A stretch of DNA of 64,000 nucleotides from Entonaema liquescens (Eukaryota; Ascomycota; Sordariomycetes; Xylariales; Xylariaceae). Of the stretch, positions 34,706-47,028 are shown one piece after another. Numbering within the stretch: position 1 is the first letter of the stretch; every line of letters starts with the position of its first letter. A model generated the notes under the pieces. The model saw nothing but the letters and a program-made list of their open reading frames with translations. It was not told the DNA's origin and did not search any database. A program made the position numbers and the translations under genes. The DNA lies in the NCBI GenBank assembly GCA_902805475.1, contig CADCSX010000001.1, forward strand, positions 3,410,001-3,474,000, given 5' to 3'.

Positions 34706-35381
34706 GAACACAAGATATTTAGGGGGTGATATATAGAAATATAGGTAGTGGTCTATGTGTGTCTTTATTCTCTTAACTTATATAGCTTTCTTACATCGCT
34801 AGACTTCAATTCACACTTATACATTAAGTGTGAAGTGGTTAACTATATTATTAAGGAATACTAGTACCCTGGCTTCGTCGTGGCCCTAACACTTCAACAT
34901 TTTGAAGCGCTATAGGTACCTCAATAACGGTTACGTGACTTCTGGCGTAGTGGGTGTAGTGGCCGGTTATTGCCCTGAAGGTTGCAAAGTCATTAGCTCC
35001 TTCCTTATATCGAAATCTCTAGAGCTTTGAACTCTTTCAGTATTTCCCTTCGCGGTTTCTAGTAAAGCCAAGGGGGTACGGTACGGTATCGCGCTTTGGA
35101 ATCTTAGGTACATAACAAACTCATAATTACCTTCCTTTATGTAAATCCATCGTGTTGGTACCTCTTATGTCAATTATTTCGCTCCCTTTTTCGTTTACTT
35201 TCCTATTGCTATACGGAATATTTCGTCAGGAGGAGCTCTATTAATCCATTACAGCTTTTAGAAAACCAGCTTGTGGACAAAGATATTCTCCACGTACGCT
35301 CTAGATCTATCCATCCTATACTCTCCAACGCATGCATCTCTATTTATAAAGCATATACTAATACGCACTACTGCTCCTAGA
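34706..35381. other. Spacer downstream of the PKS
   Basis: AT-rich, no coding signal. A short imperfect palindrome, ACACTTATACATTAAGTGTG, lies near 34812-34834 and could form a hairpin at the PKS 3' end, though fungal transcripts are not terminated this way. Confidence 0.4.
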
Positions 35382-36038
35382 ATGGTATCTCAAAAAGCAG
35401 CAGAATTATTTAACCGTACACTCGCAAGCATGATGTTGACTTTACCAGAAAGGGCATAGAAAATCCTAGAGGAACTGGCCGAGATTCCAAACAGAGTCGA
35501 TGAGGGCGTCGGTACGAATCCGGGACACTACTTGGCCCTCCTACGCGAAATATTCGGCGTACTATCTAAGCACGACGAAGAGCTGCGGACTGGCTATCTT
35601 TCAGAAGGTATAAAAACTCTCACGGCAGCAGATACAGATACAATCAAGCCCGAAACAGTACAAGAATTGAGAAATTATTTGCGCCGTGCACCAGAATTTG
35701 CGGAAGGGTACAAACCCAAGGAGGCGCCACCAATCCCACCGAAACAGGATATTGAGCCCAAGCCCAAGCCCGAGCCTGAAAGGACACGCGATGGCGAGTT
35801 CTTTCACTTCACTAACTCCGAGAATCAAAAAATGGAAAGAATGATCACCCTTCTACTCATTATAAACGACCTTCCAGAGCCTAAAACACCTCCTCGACCG
35901 GACCTGCGCACAAGAGCCGTTCGTCCTTCCCCAAGCCCCTCTGCCCGGCGTTCAAAAGGGGCTGGGTCATCAGGTTCATACCAGTCAGCTAAGGGAAAAG
36001 AAAAGAGCACGGAGGAACAAAGTAAAGATGACTCCTAA
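35382..36038 (+). CDS. Hypothetical protein with an in-frame TAG near the start
   Basis: Not recognised. From the ATG at 35382 the frame is interrupted once by TAG at 35457-35459 and otherwise runs open to the stop at 36038. Residues before and after the stop read like one helical N-terminal region (AAELFNRTLAS, then KILEELAEIPNRVDEG). The middle carries a Pro/Lys/Glu-rich linker (PPIPPKQDIEPKPKPEPE), and the C-terminus is basic, Ser-rich and low-complexity. Either the gene is broken by a point change, or a 75-nt intron at 35385-35459 (GTATCT...CATAG) joins the ATG directly to AAA. It follows the PKS but has no visible enzymatic domain, so cluster membership is doubtful. Confidence 0.5.
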
Positions 36039-36810
36039 GTATGTAATCATATGCAGCTGAGAAGAACTCTGCATTGGGAAGGATGACAGAGGACTTTGAG
36101 TGTTTTGTTCTAGGTATGGTATCAAAACGGGACATAGGAGGGAACTGTAAGATGCGTATTATACTTCTTGAATTAGCGATGGTTCACTAAAGCGAAAATA
36201 TAATCAAATGTTCTATACTGCGACGTCGATTCTTGCTTCTATTTACCTACCCCTCTGAACTGGTAAACTAATAAGTTATTAGCTTCCAATATGCCCACAT
36301 ATCATAGGATAATCTTTCAATGCCAAATGGGGCATCTAAAACAGCATATGGTCTATTTATTGTTATTTTAGGCTTCATTTCGCCGTTAATGCCATGACCC
36401 TTTCCGGCTATTTTTGTAGGTGAACCCCTATTTTGCTAATCTAGAATCACATAATCATGTCAAGGGGATTTCTGTTCTGGTAATGTTCTGAGCAAATGTA
36501 GTACTAGGTATGTGCTCTTCAAGTCCCCCCTAGCTATTGGTAGAACCGTCTTTGTAATAATCTTGCTGGATTTTGAATTAGTTAAAGAGGAGAGCACCTA
36601 TGATATTTTACAGAATTGTTGTCCCCCTGAGCTCCCTGACCCAGACGCGTATATTACGTAACCAAGACAGAAGTATGCAATTATCCGCATATTTTTAAGT
36701 TGTTCGACTTTTCAATAACCGAGGTTCATCCGAATAAGCAACCAAACGTCGCAGCCATCGCATCGCGACTTTAGCATGACGTAGACTTCCTTCCGCGCAA
36801 GATACCAAAC
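36039..36810. other. Spacer at the cluster's right border
   Basis: No gene seen; AT-rich. The last part should hold the promoter of the TRAPPC12-like gene. Confidence 0.5.
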
Positions 36811-38593
36811 ATGGATCAGTCAGCGCAAAGAAATTCGTCAATAGGGCACACGAGGAGTAAATCAGGAGCGAGGCGTAAGTAACCTTTTCGCTATTTCCTA
36901 ATTTCTATGATGCATTTACATGGACATCGGATGTTCCGTAAAGTTAATGGACTCGGCGATCGCAAAAGGATGATAGGCTATTATGACACCTGTAGTTACT
37001 CTCGTAAAGGGGGGAGATAGCAACATTGGTTGACTGCAAGTGCCGTCCATCCTATGGAATAAGGTAACCCCCACGCTACATTGGTTTTCCCTTCTTCCTT
37101 ATATTATCACGTTTCCTATCTCTTCATGAATAATATGTAAATTAAACATGTCTTTTGCTGACGTATTTCGATCCATAGCTTCTCGGCCGAGATCATCGAC
37201 CAAGGGGCCACTCGATGCGGATGAGTAAGTATCGATGATCATTAATAATTACATGATACTCGCTTACACTGAGGTCCCAGAGCTCCCGTAGCATCCCCCA
37301 TCCAATCACAGGCCAGTCGCTTCAGCAGTCAGCAGGCTAGTCCACGGACCAGTCTCTCACGGGGCTTTTCTCCGGCGTCCAGATCCCCGGCTCCGTCTAT
37401 CGCGCCGGTAACATCCAAGGACTTCTCATTCTTGCTAAGACCCGAGATCTACCACCAACTCTCTCCCCTTTCCATCCCTGCTCCCTTCCGCCATCCTTCC
37501 AGACAACCTGCGCCAGAGACCCCCATCCCAGACCTTCTGAATCATGGGCACTTCCGCGCGGCCGCCATCGCCGCCGTCCAAGCACTAACCAGTAGCCCCG
37601 TCTCGGCGCTCTCCGCCGCCGCGCACCCCCCCGTCAACCCCACCGACCACGCGCGCATCTTCGAGCTGCTGTACACGCGGCTCGCGTGCCTGTGTCTGAT
37701 GGACGCCACGTCGCTCGCCGCGCAGGAGTCCAAGGCCCTCGAGGACCTTAACTCGGCCTTCTACCTGGATCCCCTGTCCGGCACACACCTGGTGCCCTGG
37801 GAGCTGCGCGTGCTCGGCGTCCGCCTGCAGGCCATTGGTTTCGGCGACCCGCGCCGCGCCGTCATGAGCTACTACGAGCTGGCGCGCGAGGCGCGCGTGC
37901 AGATTGCGAAGGCGGGGAAGGCACACGATCATTCGGCTTCGGAAATTTGGAAGCAGAGGCTTGCGGAGCTCGGGGTTAAGGTCGCTGGCGCGCTGGTCGA
38001 GATGGATGATCTGGCGGGTGCCGCGGAACATCTAGCTACGTTGGGGGATGGGAACCAGCCTTTTCAGGTTGGTGGTGGTGGTGGTGGGAGGCTGGCTATG
38101 AGCCGGGCTTTGCTCTGGCTACATTTGGGCGATGTTGAAGCAGCACGACTAAGTGTGAGGGATGGGAAGGGCGGTGAGATGGGAGAGAGCATTGTGGATG
38201 CGTTGGCTGATATGGCAGATGGCGAGTACAAGGTTGCGCTGGAGAAGTGGCAAGCATTGAAGGCCACAATGGAGGAGAATGACGTGCATGACGAGATGGT
38301 GGGGGTTAATATGGCTGTGTGCCAACTTTATACGGGGAATATGACTGAGGTGAGTCCATTTCTACTTGGGATGAAGGTTTACTAGTGCTAACAGTTGCTA
38401 GGCGAGGGACACCTTAGAAGGTCTAGTCGATGGGGGTTCAACATCACACACATTGCTCTTCAATCTGACAACAATGTACGAGCTCTGTACCGACAGACAT
38501 AAGAATCTCAAGCTGAGACTGGCGGAACGGGTGGCTTCCAAGCAGCCTAACGAACTCGGATGGGAGAAGACGAACGCGGATTTTAAACTATAG
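36811..38593 (+). CDS. TRAPPC12-like subunit of a TRAPP tethering complex (TPR protein)
   Basis: Expected to act in ER-Golgi/autophagy membrane tethering as the fungal counterpart of metazoan TRAPPC12. Four exons, 36811-36874, 37179-37224, 37281-38349 and 38402-38593, give 456 aa with matching phases. The N-terminus (about residues 1-95) is Ser/Pro/Arg-rich and disordered. The body is helical with TPR-like composition: FELLYTRLACLCLMDA, AVMSYYELAREARVQIA, ALLWLHLGDVEAARLSV. The diagnostic C-terminal region is NMAVCQLYTGNMTEARDTLE, then LLFNLTTMYEL, which closely parallels the animal TRAPPC12 C-terminus; the protein ends NADFKL. The third exon is conspicuously GC-rich (37550-37900) compared with the AT-leaning spacers. 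The frame is intact. It marks the end of the metabolite cluster. Confidence 0.78.
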
Positions 38594-39038
38594 AAAAACG
38601 GAACTCGGCTTAGCTATTTTATTTCTGGGGATTGGCTCGTCGGCTTATCCCGAACATAGTAGGCGAATTGAAGAATAACAATCGACGCTCTATATAATAC
38701 CCACCTAGATGAGCTATCTCACGAGTGTACTGTAGGGCGATCCTGGTATTTATGTCTGTAAATCTTCTAGCCTAATAGGCCAGAGATCTATTCAATTCGG
38801 GGCGCACTGTAGCTTCTTGCCTCTATGTGCTCGTGTAAATACACACATCTCTATGCCAGGTAAAGTACCTACCTACCTGGCTAGCTTCCCGTCCACATAC
38901 CCTTGAAAGATGTTTGTGTCAGCACCGAGTAACGCACGCTTCGTCTAACCAGAGGCTAGTCCCTCCCTACTTCCCTTTCACATCCTTTTTCCTTCTTCTT
39001 TTTCACCGTGGCACTTCATCTAGAACTTGATTGATCCC
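38594..39038. other. Spacer between convergent genes
   Basis: No gene seen. TACCTACCTGGCTAG words near 38870-38880. It should contain both 3' ends. Confidence 0.5.
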
Positions 39039-40394
39039 TTAGGACTTGTGTTTAGCTTCCTGTTCCGCAAGTTTTTCCGCATGCTTTCTTTGGCTCTCTT
39101 CCCAGGCAGCCTCACCGATCCATCTCCAATTGGAAATGACGAACTCTCTCACCCGCTCTTCGTCGTAGAATCCAACGGGGTCACGCAGCGGCAATGAAGG
39201 ACGTATGCCTAAGCTGTAGTCGTCTTGCATGACGATCTTCTTCAGCGAGCTAGCCGCTAAACTACGTATGTGTCTCTTATTAACCTCCTCTTCGCCCTCC
39301 TGGTGTTCTGGTATAGATGCCTTGATAACCTCCTTCCAGAGCCGCAGTTGCTGGCGCTCTTTGCGCCACTCGAGGAGTCGATTCTCGTATACCTGTTGCG
39401 TGCCGGGGAATCGCTCGAACGCATCCTCGCGCACTGAGACCCGAGTCGCTCTCTGCGTGGTGAAACGGCCTGCTTCTCGACACGCGGGAATGAACTCGTC
39501 GTACCACTTCCTAAATGTTTCGCGTCCTTTCATTCGCCGGCGGTCATTCGCCTTCATCTTGCTCTTATCGAAGTCGCCGCCATCGGCCTCCGTCGCGCTG
39601 TCGTCTTGCTCGGGACGCACCCAGAGCAAGCGGCACGTGGCTGCATACTCCATTAGGTCCTCGACCGTCGCAAACGGCTGCTCCCATTGCGCATTCTCGT
39701 ACTTGAGGCCGAGGAAACTGAGAATTTCTATGGGGTCGGTGCTAAGTAGGACTTTGGATTTCTTTTTGTCTAGGTTTTCTATTTCGGGAATGCGTATGTA
39801 TAGGCCGACCTCGTCGACCGTCAGGCCATATGGGCGAATGGTGCTTCCTAGGAGGTTCCAAAGATCGCCATGGGCATGCCTAAGTAGCAGCCATTGTAGA
39901 TGCTCTATGGAGTCGCATAGATGAAGGTCGACTTGGATATATCGGGGTCTTTCGTCGCTTGTATTCTCCCGAGGTAAGTCTTTTGGCCACGGAATCGCTA
40001 TGTTGATAGCGCATGGCCGTTCTCTAATAGAATATTCAGCGCCGAGAAGACGAGCTGCCACATCGAGAGAATTATGGTCCGGCTGTGAGAGTGAGGCGCT
40101 ATCAGCCCGAGAAGAGGGGAACACAGTGCTTCTTTCCAGCGCCACGAAGATATCAATATCTCCGTGATCCTTCTTCGCAGGCCCTTCAATAGGGGTGGCA
40201 ACTGCGACGAACAGTTCTCGAAGTTTCGCTTGGCATGTGCTCAGAACGTGTCGATATACTTCAGGAGACATGCGTGGAGTGAAAAGCGGATTGGCTCCAG
40301 AGGAGAATGCTGAACCACCCATGATAATAGGTATATGCGGCCAGCTGTCATGAAAGTCTATTGGTGAAGTACTAGTGTAAGTAAATTGAGTCAC
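39039..40394 (-). CDS. Conserved protein with nucleotidyltransferase-like N-terminus
   Basis: Single exon, 451 aa, intact; an alternative start is Met25 at 40322. The N-terminal region has MGGSAFSSG and then KKDHGDIDIFVAL, a GGS-plus-DxD arrangement like the polymerase-beta-type nucleotidyltransferase fold, and a later strand IQVDLHLCDS supplies a possible third acidic residue. The rest is helical and charged: DRRRMKGRETFRKWYDEFI, ENRLLEWRKERQQLRLWKE, and a Lys/Glu-rich end. I recognise this as a widespread type of uncharacterised fungal protein, not a named enzyme. Its substrate is unknown. It is not obviously linked to the neighbouring transporter or TRAPPC12-like genes. Confidence 0.7.
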   Translation of the reverse strand: MTQFTYTSTSPIDFHDSWPHIPIIMGGSAFSSGANPLFTPRMSPEVYRHVLSTCQAKLRELFVAVATPIEGPAKKDHGDIDIFVALERSTVFPSSRADSASLSQPDHNSLDVAARLLGAEYSIRERPCAINIAIPWPKDLPRENTSDERPRYIQVDLHLCDSIEHLQWLLLRHAHGDLWNLLGSTIRPYGLTVDEVGLYIRIPEIENLDKKKSKVLLSTDPIEILSFLGLKYENAQWEQPFATVEDLMEYAATCRLLWVRPEQDDSATEADGGDFDKSKMKANDRRRMKGRETFRKWYDEFIPACREAGRFTTQRATRVSVREDAFERFPGTQQVYENRLLEWRKERQQLRLWKEVIKASIPEHQEGEEEVNKRHIRSLAASSLKKIVMQDDYSLGIRPSLPLRDPVGFYDEERVREFVISNWRWIGEAAWEESQRKHAEKLAEQEAKHKS

Positions 40395-40955
40395 GTATAG
40401 TTATCGATGCTAGGTTTATATGAGGATAAGGTCTAGGCTGCTATCACGAGGGGGTGGCTAAGCCAGTATGTTCGAAGCCTAGATTCATTGTCGGAATGCC
40501 TGAACGATAGCTGCACGTATGCCTTAAATAGTAGGACCAGTAGAGCACATGAATAAGACCTGACTACCTCCTTTTGAAGGTACATGAAAGAAGGATATAG
40601 GCTGCATCTGAATTGCAAACAGCATCTTTACAGGTATTCAAATGCACCTGCCATGTGCGCACGGACCACAGCTATTGAGATGATTTATGATTTATCAGTT
40701 GCGACTGCGCATCACGATAGTTTCGTCTGTTATTAATTCAGGATAACGTAGTTCTTTCCCGGTGGGAAAATCGTGGCCGGGGAAGTTTCTATGGTTAGTC
40801 GAATAACTCGAGAATAATGTAGAGTAAGATGTAGCAATGGTTTGGCATGGTCTTAGAATACTCAATTCAAATCTAGCATACAAGGCAAACTACGCCAAGC
40901 TTTATTCCGAAATATGTAAACGTAGCTTCCTTATACATTCCGAAAAGAGGATATC
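40395..40955. other. Spacer between NTase-like and MFS genes
   Basis: Both neighbours are on the minus strand, so this holds the promoter of the NTase-like gene and the 3' end of the MFS gene. No gene seen. Confidence 0.5.
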
Positions 40956-42553
40956 TCATTCATCTCTAGTATACTTAGATCCTTGTCGCCATTTAGATCC
41001 GTATCGAAGCACTAGCACTGGGATCGGTGCGAGAAGAAAGCTTCCTGCTCCTAAAATTGAAAGCCCTATCCCGTATCCGAACCTATCTACGAGCGGCGCG
41101 GTAGCTAACGGTAGAAATGTGCCTGCTAAGCACCTTGTGACAATCACCGCAGTCATGGCGGAGGCGGCGTATAACCCAAAGGCGTCTACAACATATGCGT
41201 AGAGCGGTAGGAACCCTAGCATGAGCGTGACGCCCATAACTGCGACAGATAGGAGGAGTACGACGATTGGAACGTGAAATTGCGCGTTCCATCCATACCA
41301 TGCGGCAACCAGAGGTAAGGTAAACCCTCCGACGATCACTAAGGGAAGCCGGTATTCTGGTTGGCCCACCCCTTTGTGGGAGTCGCGCAGTTTGATGTAT
41401 ATCCTGTCTAGAGTCTGATTGCAGAGTATTACACTTACCACGGAGCCGATGCCTACGCCGATGTTAGTATGGCGTATTTGGCAAATAAAATAGAGAGCGA
41501 GAAAGACTTACTGAAGCTGATAAGCGCTGATCCAGCACCTGCAGGCGACAGTTTATACATGGCCTCCAGAATTTCAGGAAGAGTCGTGACTAGAATGTAG
41601 AAATATGTGAAAGTAATGGAGCCGAACAGTGATAGCATCTGCAAGACGCCCGAGCCAGCCAGTACCGTAAAGGGGCGGATGATGGCACCCCACAATTTCT
41701 CGGACCTTGAACCGTCATCTGCGTCAAACACAGTCCGTAACGAAGCGTTACCAGTCTCAAGTCGAAGTCTCGCCGCCTTACGTCTTAGAATGGCAACTTT
41801 ATAGGTCTCACGAAAGCACGTGAGAAAGACTACTTCGCATGTAGCGGCCAATATCACACACATCCACATCGTGCTACGCCAGCCCATGGTTTCGGCGATA
41901 GCCCCGCTGATAGCAGGACCAACTGCGCCGCCGATCAGTGGTGCCAGTTGGATCAAGCTCATAGCCGAGCCTCTCTGCTCCGATATGAAGATGTCGCCGA
42001 CAATAGCAGGGTTAAGCACATTTGACGCCACGGCAAGTCCTGTTAAGGTCCTCGCAGCAATAAACAGCGTCGTACTCTGGGATAACGCCGCAAGAATCGT
42101 CGCGGTAATGAATAGGACATTGGCAACGTTCATGACAGGGTACCGACCGAAGACTTCAGACAATGGGGCAATAAGCAGGGGTCCGGCAGCTTCGCCAAGT
42201 TCCCAAATTGTCACCAACAGCACACTAGCAGATTTGCTGGAATGGCCATGGTCAAGATCATCAACTATCCGCGTTGCGACAGGCACGACGGATATGCACG
42301 TAAATGTTCTATCATGACAGTCAGTTAGTTTTATGAGGGTTTTCATAGAGTAGGTAATTAGTGATACGCACACCGTAAATGCCATCAAGGCGAGAAGGGC
42401 TACAATCGCCCACTTATACACCTGTGGCCATTCCAGGGGATTCTCCTCATCTCCATCTGGATTGAAGTCGACAATATCCTTGATCAACGCTTGATCTTGC
42501 CTCTCGTTGAATACTAGATGCGCATCTTGCAGTAAAGGTTGAGTTTCATCCAT
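40956..42553 (-). CDS. MFS transporter, DHA1 (12-TM) type
   Basis: Major facilitator of the fungal drug:H+ antiporter-1 class; substrate unknown. Three exons on the minus strand, 42553-42372, 42308-41512 and 41452-40956, give 491 aa with an intact frame. A short acidic cytosolic N-terminus (MDETQPLLQD, with an LL sorting-like motif) leads to ENPLEWPQVYKWAIVALLAL, the usual pre-TM1 region. Others: GEAAGPLLIAPLSEVFGRYPV (motif A-like), NPAIVGDIF, and the antiporter motif APLIGGAVGPAISGAIAE. A central loop with KAARLRLETGN separates the two halves, and the last helices end VLVLRYG. It lies outside the obvious PKS cluster and beyond two conserved genes, so an unrelated transport role is likely. 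Confidence 0.88.
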
Positions 42554-44048
42554 AGTGAGTCTCCGCTCTTTACAGCTATTCGCACCTCAAGATATACGTG
42601 AAACTTCAAGTTGAGATCGGGGAGGAATAAAAGGAGAGGACGAGAAAAACGTCTATATGAGTTTCGGTAAACGACGGCCCACGCCGTAAAATAGAATAGT
42701 TGGCTTGTCGGCGAAACATTTATTAGTTATATTGGACACGAGTATCCACTATGTAGGTACGCGCCCTTCTCGGTTGACGACATCGGACAAGGTCAATTGC
42801 GAAAGTGGAGTAAGGAACGTAGTATCCGTCTCGCTAAGCAGAACCCATCCGTCTTAGTTTCATTTATTGCGTCCAGACGGGCTCTTATACAATATTTAAC
42901 CCCTACACGGTACGCAGACTGGTGAGATTAATGGAATCATTCGGACTAGACACCACGGCAACAGGATCCCCCGAAGGTTTGAACATGATAATCGGTTTTG
43001 ATAAATGACCCTGTCGTGTCTTCAAGTAACGCATAATTGTTCGATATAGCAACAGTACATTCACGGTCCTATTTACATGGTTAACCGGTATGTCGACAAG
43101 GGGGACCATAACACTCACGAGAGACTTCCCCATAGAAGAATACCCGACAAGTAAAGACGACGAACATGAAATTTAAGTTCTAGCATCATGCCCAAAGAGA
43201 AAGAAGTGGCAAGGAAATCGAGGCATATGTGCATAGGTAAACTAAATTCAGGCGTACTCCCACAATCCATATCAATGGATTGCATAAGTGCCCAAAATAG
43301 TTCAGCGCCGGACTATAAGGGGTTAGAGTTCCTACACACATCCGTAAAATAGGCACATTTGATGAACATACAGAAGCGAAGGTAAAGTGATATGGATATC
43401 CTAGCCTGAAATATTGTATTAACAATGATAACGACAGTAGTATTCGGGCGAGTCGTAATATCATGCCAAGGTCGTACCAGAATTTACAACGAGCCATTTT
43501 GAAATGGGGCTTTGGATATAGACAGGAGTGGTTTTAGGTGGATGCCTTTTGGTGATGGAAGGGCTCTAATGAAATGGAGGACTTTAATTATAAATTAGAA
43601 ATCGGAAATATAGATCAGTCATTTATTTAGAATAGGTACAATGTTGTGCCGAAGCGTAGGTGGCAGTTCCTCCCGGTGAACGATCAAGCGCCATGCATAT
43701 AAAAGCCCTAAAAGATACGTCAGACATGATATTTCAAAACAGGAATTTGTTCCGTGTGAAACTATTCTCGTCTTGGTCACACAGCAATACGATGAGTTAT
43801 TACCGTCCTCTTCCGATGTGACGTCGATGTGTCTCGAGCCGACACGGGTGCACCGTATTACTCGAAATGCTTTAAAGGCATGTCCTTCATCATTCTTATA
43901 CCTTGAGTTATCCTTTCTATTGCTATATACAATCTACATGAGAGTACGCCAAGAACCTACCATAGGCAACCAATTAATCATCTTACATACCTACTACCGT
44001 AATCCTGCCATCTTCTATAGATATTTCATTACCCGAAGAGGTGCTACA
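42554..44048. other. Spacer between divergent MFS and DUF6536 genes
   Basis: AT-rich with no convincing gene. Frames at 42903-43133 and 43186-43497 lack family character. An in-frame upstream ATG at 43773 could extend the DUF6536 protein by 92 residues, but that extension does not resemble the family. Confidence 0.45.
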
Positions 44049-46654
44049 ATGAATTTACCACGTATCTCCATCCCACAGAAGGGATGGAGACGCACTGGAC
44101 TTATCAACCTTACCTCTACATGTCTTTGCGGTGTCCTGCTTCTTGTCTATCTAGTTGTAACAATGAAAAAACGCGGGTCTAGCCTTAATTCTACGACCAT
44201 TATTCTCGAAGGCGACTGCCAAAAAACACGCAGAGCTAATTTAATCATTCATATCCTCATAAGTGTTATATCTACACTCATTCTCGCGTCGTCACAATTC
44301 TTTATGCAGCTATTGAGCTCCCCATCACGTTTAGAGATTAACCGCGCTCACCTACGACTAAAATCATTAGAGATTGGGATCTCATCGATGAAGAACCTTC
44401 GTTTTATTTCTATATACAAGACTATCGGCTGGGCTACCATGCTTATTAGTTCAACTCCTATACATATACTCTTTAACAGCTCAGTCTTCGAGACTCACTT
44501 CCAGAATCCAGACTGGCACCTCACTGTGGCATCAAGCTCTTTTAGCACTCATCATGTAGAATCATTTCCACCTGGAGCCAGCTTGGCAAATGCTGGCACA
44601 CCTAGTTTCAGTTGGAATAACTCCATGGAAGATGGTATGTGTCGATATTTCGACGGCTATGGCGAATATGTAGCCTTGGAAGACTATTGGGATAAGCGAT
44701 CCCCTGTGTATCACAATATCACGAAAACGGCAAATGAATCGGGTTCCTGGAAGAATCTCACTTCACAGGAGTGTAGGGAGGTTTACGCATCCTGCGGACC
44801 GAAAAGTAAATACCGGGATGTTGTCATTGTCGTTGACACTCAGGTTGATAACCCAGGAGGGTGGACACGGTCACAAATTTTTAGCGATCCATCAAATGCC
44901 CTGGGTCCAATTTGGAACTCACATGTGCCACTCAACGATACTAATTCCTTATGGTACTCTACGCAGTGTAATACCAATATGTACACATCTCTTTACTTTC
45001 CATTCGAATCTGACCCAACAACTACTTATTGTATGAGTAGTTGCGGGCGTGCTCTAGGATTTGAAGGGACCAGCATACTGACGAACAAGTCAGCCTTATC
45101 GGAACCGGGCTGGATGCTAAATTTGAACCAACCATCGCCCTGCAGTACCCCCAATGAGAAGAAATTTGGCTATAACGATGCTTTCAATAGTTTTCCTGTG
45201 CGGTATTGCCTAGCAGAACCGCCCCCAACACAATGCAAGGTCGGGTTATCTAACATATTATTACTTGTCACCATAAGTTGTGTCTTCGTAAAGGCACTCG
45301 TATGTGTGTTGGTGGTCATCTACCTCCCACATACATCGTTAGTTACCCTGGGAGACACGCTTGAATCATTTATCTCGGATCCGGACCCAGTTACTATAGG
45401 GCTGGGTAGTTTCAATATCCATGATAGCCATCGAATTCAATTCGAGCCGTTCATAGAGCCCAGAGCTAGCAGTGCAGCTGATCTCAGCGGGACACCTCGG
45501 CCTCGTATTTGGAGTCGTGGTGCCAAAAGACTTGTATCCGTGGTCCCGAGAAGTTCGTGGTCTGGGACCTTGATACCAACAGTCTGCTTTATATGTATTG
45601 GAACATATCTCGCCAATTCGGTATTTTTCCTTACTAGATTAAATCTGTAAGTAAATTCATATTTTAATTGGTTACCACCTTCTGCATGGAAGCTATAAAT
45701 GATCTATTCTAACAAAACTCTAGTCATGGGAATATAGGGACATCCGAGTCACCCTTTTTCGTAAACAGTCTTCTCAGAGATATCGGGTATCTGAATATGC
45801 TACTTACGGCTAGCGCACCACAGCTTATACTATCTTACTCTTTTTACTCATATACGTTCTTATTTACACGTTTAACATCTGAAATAGAGTTTAATTCATA
45901 CAGCTTGATGCCACCTAAACCGCTTCGGGTATCATATCCCATTGGCGACCAGGTTTCTACCTATTGGTTGCAGTTACCATACGTCTATAGCTTGCCTCTC
46001 CTCATTGGAAGTTGCCTCTTGCATTTGCTCGCCTCTAACTCGTTGTACATCTTCGCGAGTCAAGGAGGTAATAGTGCACATATGTTATCCTTGACTCTAC
46101 TCTGTAAATTAACTAAACGCTAGGCTACCTAATGGATGCTTACGGTCAAGACTCCTGGAATCCTAGTCATAAATGGGGTATGGCCGAAGGGACTATCATT
46201 CTGTTAGCATTCTGGCCCTTGGGGATCCTGGTACTACTATGCGCGAGCCTGGCTTTGTCACTTTTCCCAATTATATATGGCCTTCGAAAGCTTCCGGGTA
46301 ATACGGTATTTGGGGCATGCGACTCGCTCGTACTTTCGGCAGCCTGTCATCCTTGTGTAGAGGCCTCTATACCCGACCAGGATAGCCTGTATATAGGCGA
46401 GGACTCGGAAAGCGATGGTAAGTAGGTCCCTTCACTACAAGCTCATATTAACGTTAATAGAAGAGGAGACCAATGAAGGTATTGAGCAGGAATTGTTACG
46501 CGAGCTCACAAGGGGGAAGCTTAGATGGGGTGTAACGCGAATACCACCAAACATCGCTACGGAGGTTAACGATGAGCAAACCATAATGCACTTGAGCTTG
46601 ACTAGTGCAGATGAGTGCTTATCCGAGCCTGTGGATGGTTCCTTATATGTATAA
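44049..46654 (+). CDS. DUF6536 large membrane protein
   Basis: Member of a fungal family of multi-helix membrane proteins with unknown function. Four exons, 44049-45646, 45724-46067, 46124-46417 and 46461-46654, give 809 aa. The start was chosen because GWRRTGLIN, the family opening, follows 11 residues after Met; an in-frame ATG at 43773 would give 901 aa. Family features seen: EGDCQKTRRANLIIHILI, SQFFMQLLSSPSRLEINRAH, SSTPIHILFNSSVF. A long Cys- and Asn-rich extracellular-like region lies between the early and later helices, with several NxS/T sites. The C-terminal exons carry two further helical blocks (YVYSLPLLIGSCLLHLLAS; LAFWPLGILVLLCASLALS) and an acidic tail (GEDSESDEEETNEG). The frame is intact. 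Confidence 0.85.
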
Positions 46655-47028
46655 GCAAGCTGATGATAGCTACCCAGTGCCGTGCCTACTTGTTATTCAT
46701 GCTTCAACATGATTAGATTTTGATCGGGTATTTACAGCAAGATCTATACGGTCTCATGGTGCTGAGTAGTGACCCACCGAAAGGACTGGTAATTATTTTA
46801 ATGGTGATAGCCACTATGAGCCTATCAACAGGTACATATACTACATCAAAGCCCAGTGTGTTCTGCTGCTTAAGTAAACCCAATATACTTGGCTGGATCA
46901 GTCTGGGTTTAACTATCTAAGAGTGAGGAGACCCATTAGCCTTCGCAAGCCGACTCTCCTCGCATAATACTCTATTATAATCAAATAACATGTACTCTCC
47001 TCCTAGACCTGTCTTAAGTTCAACCTAT
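46655..47028. other. Spacer between convergent genes
   Basis: Contains one short open frame (46720-46920) without family resemblance. Otherwise nothing seen. Confidence 0.45.

Noticed and set aside
46720..46920. 66-aa hydrophobic open frame
   Set aside because: No start context, splice partner or family resemblance; it lies between two convergent genes.
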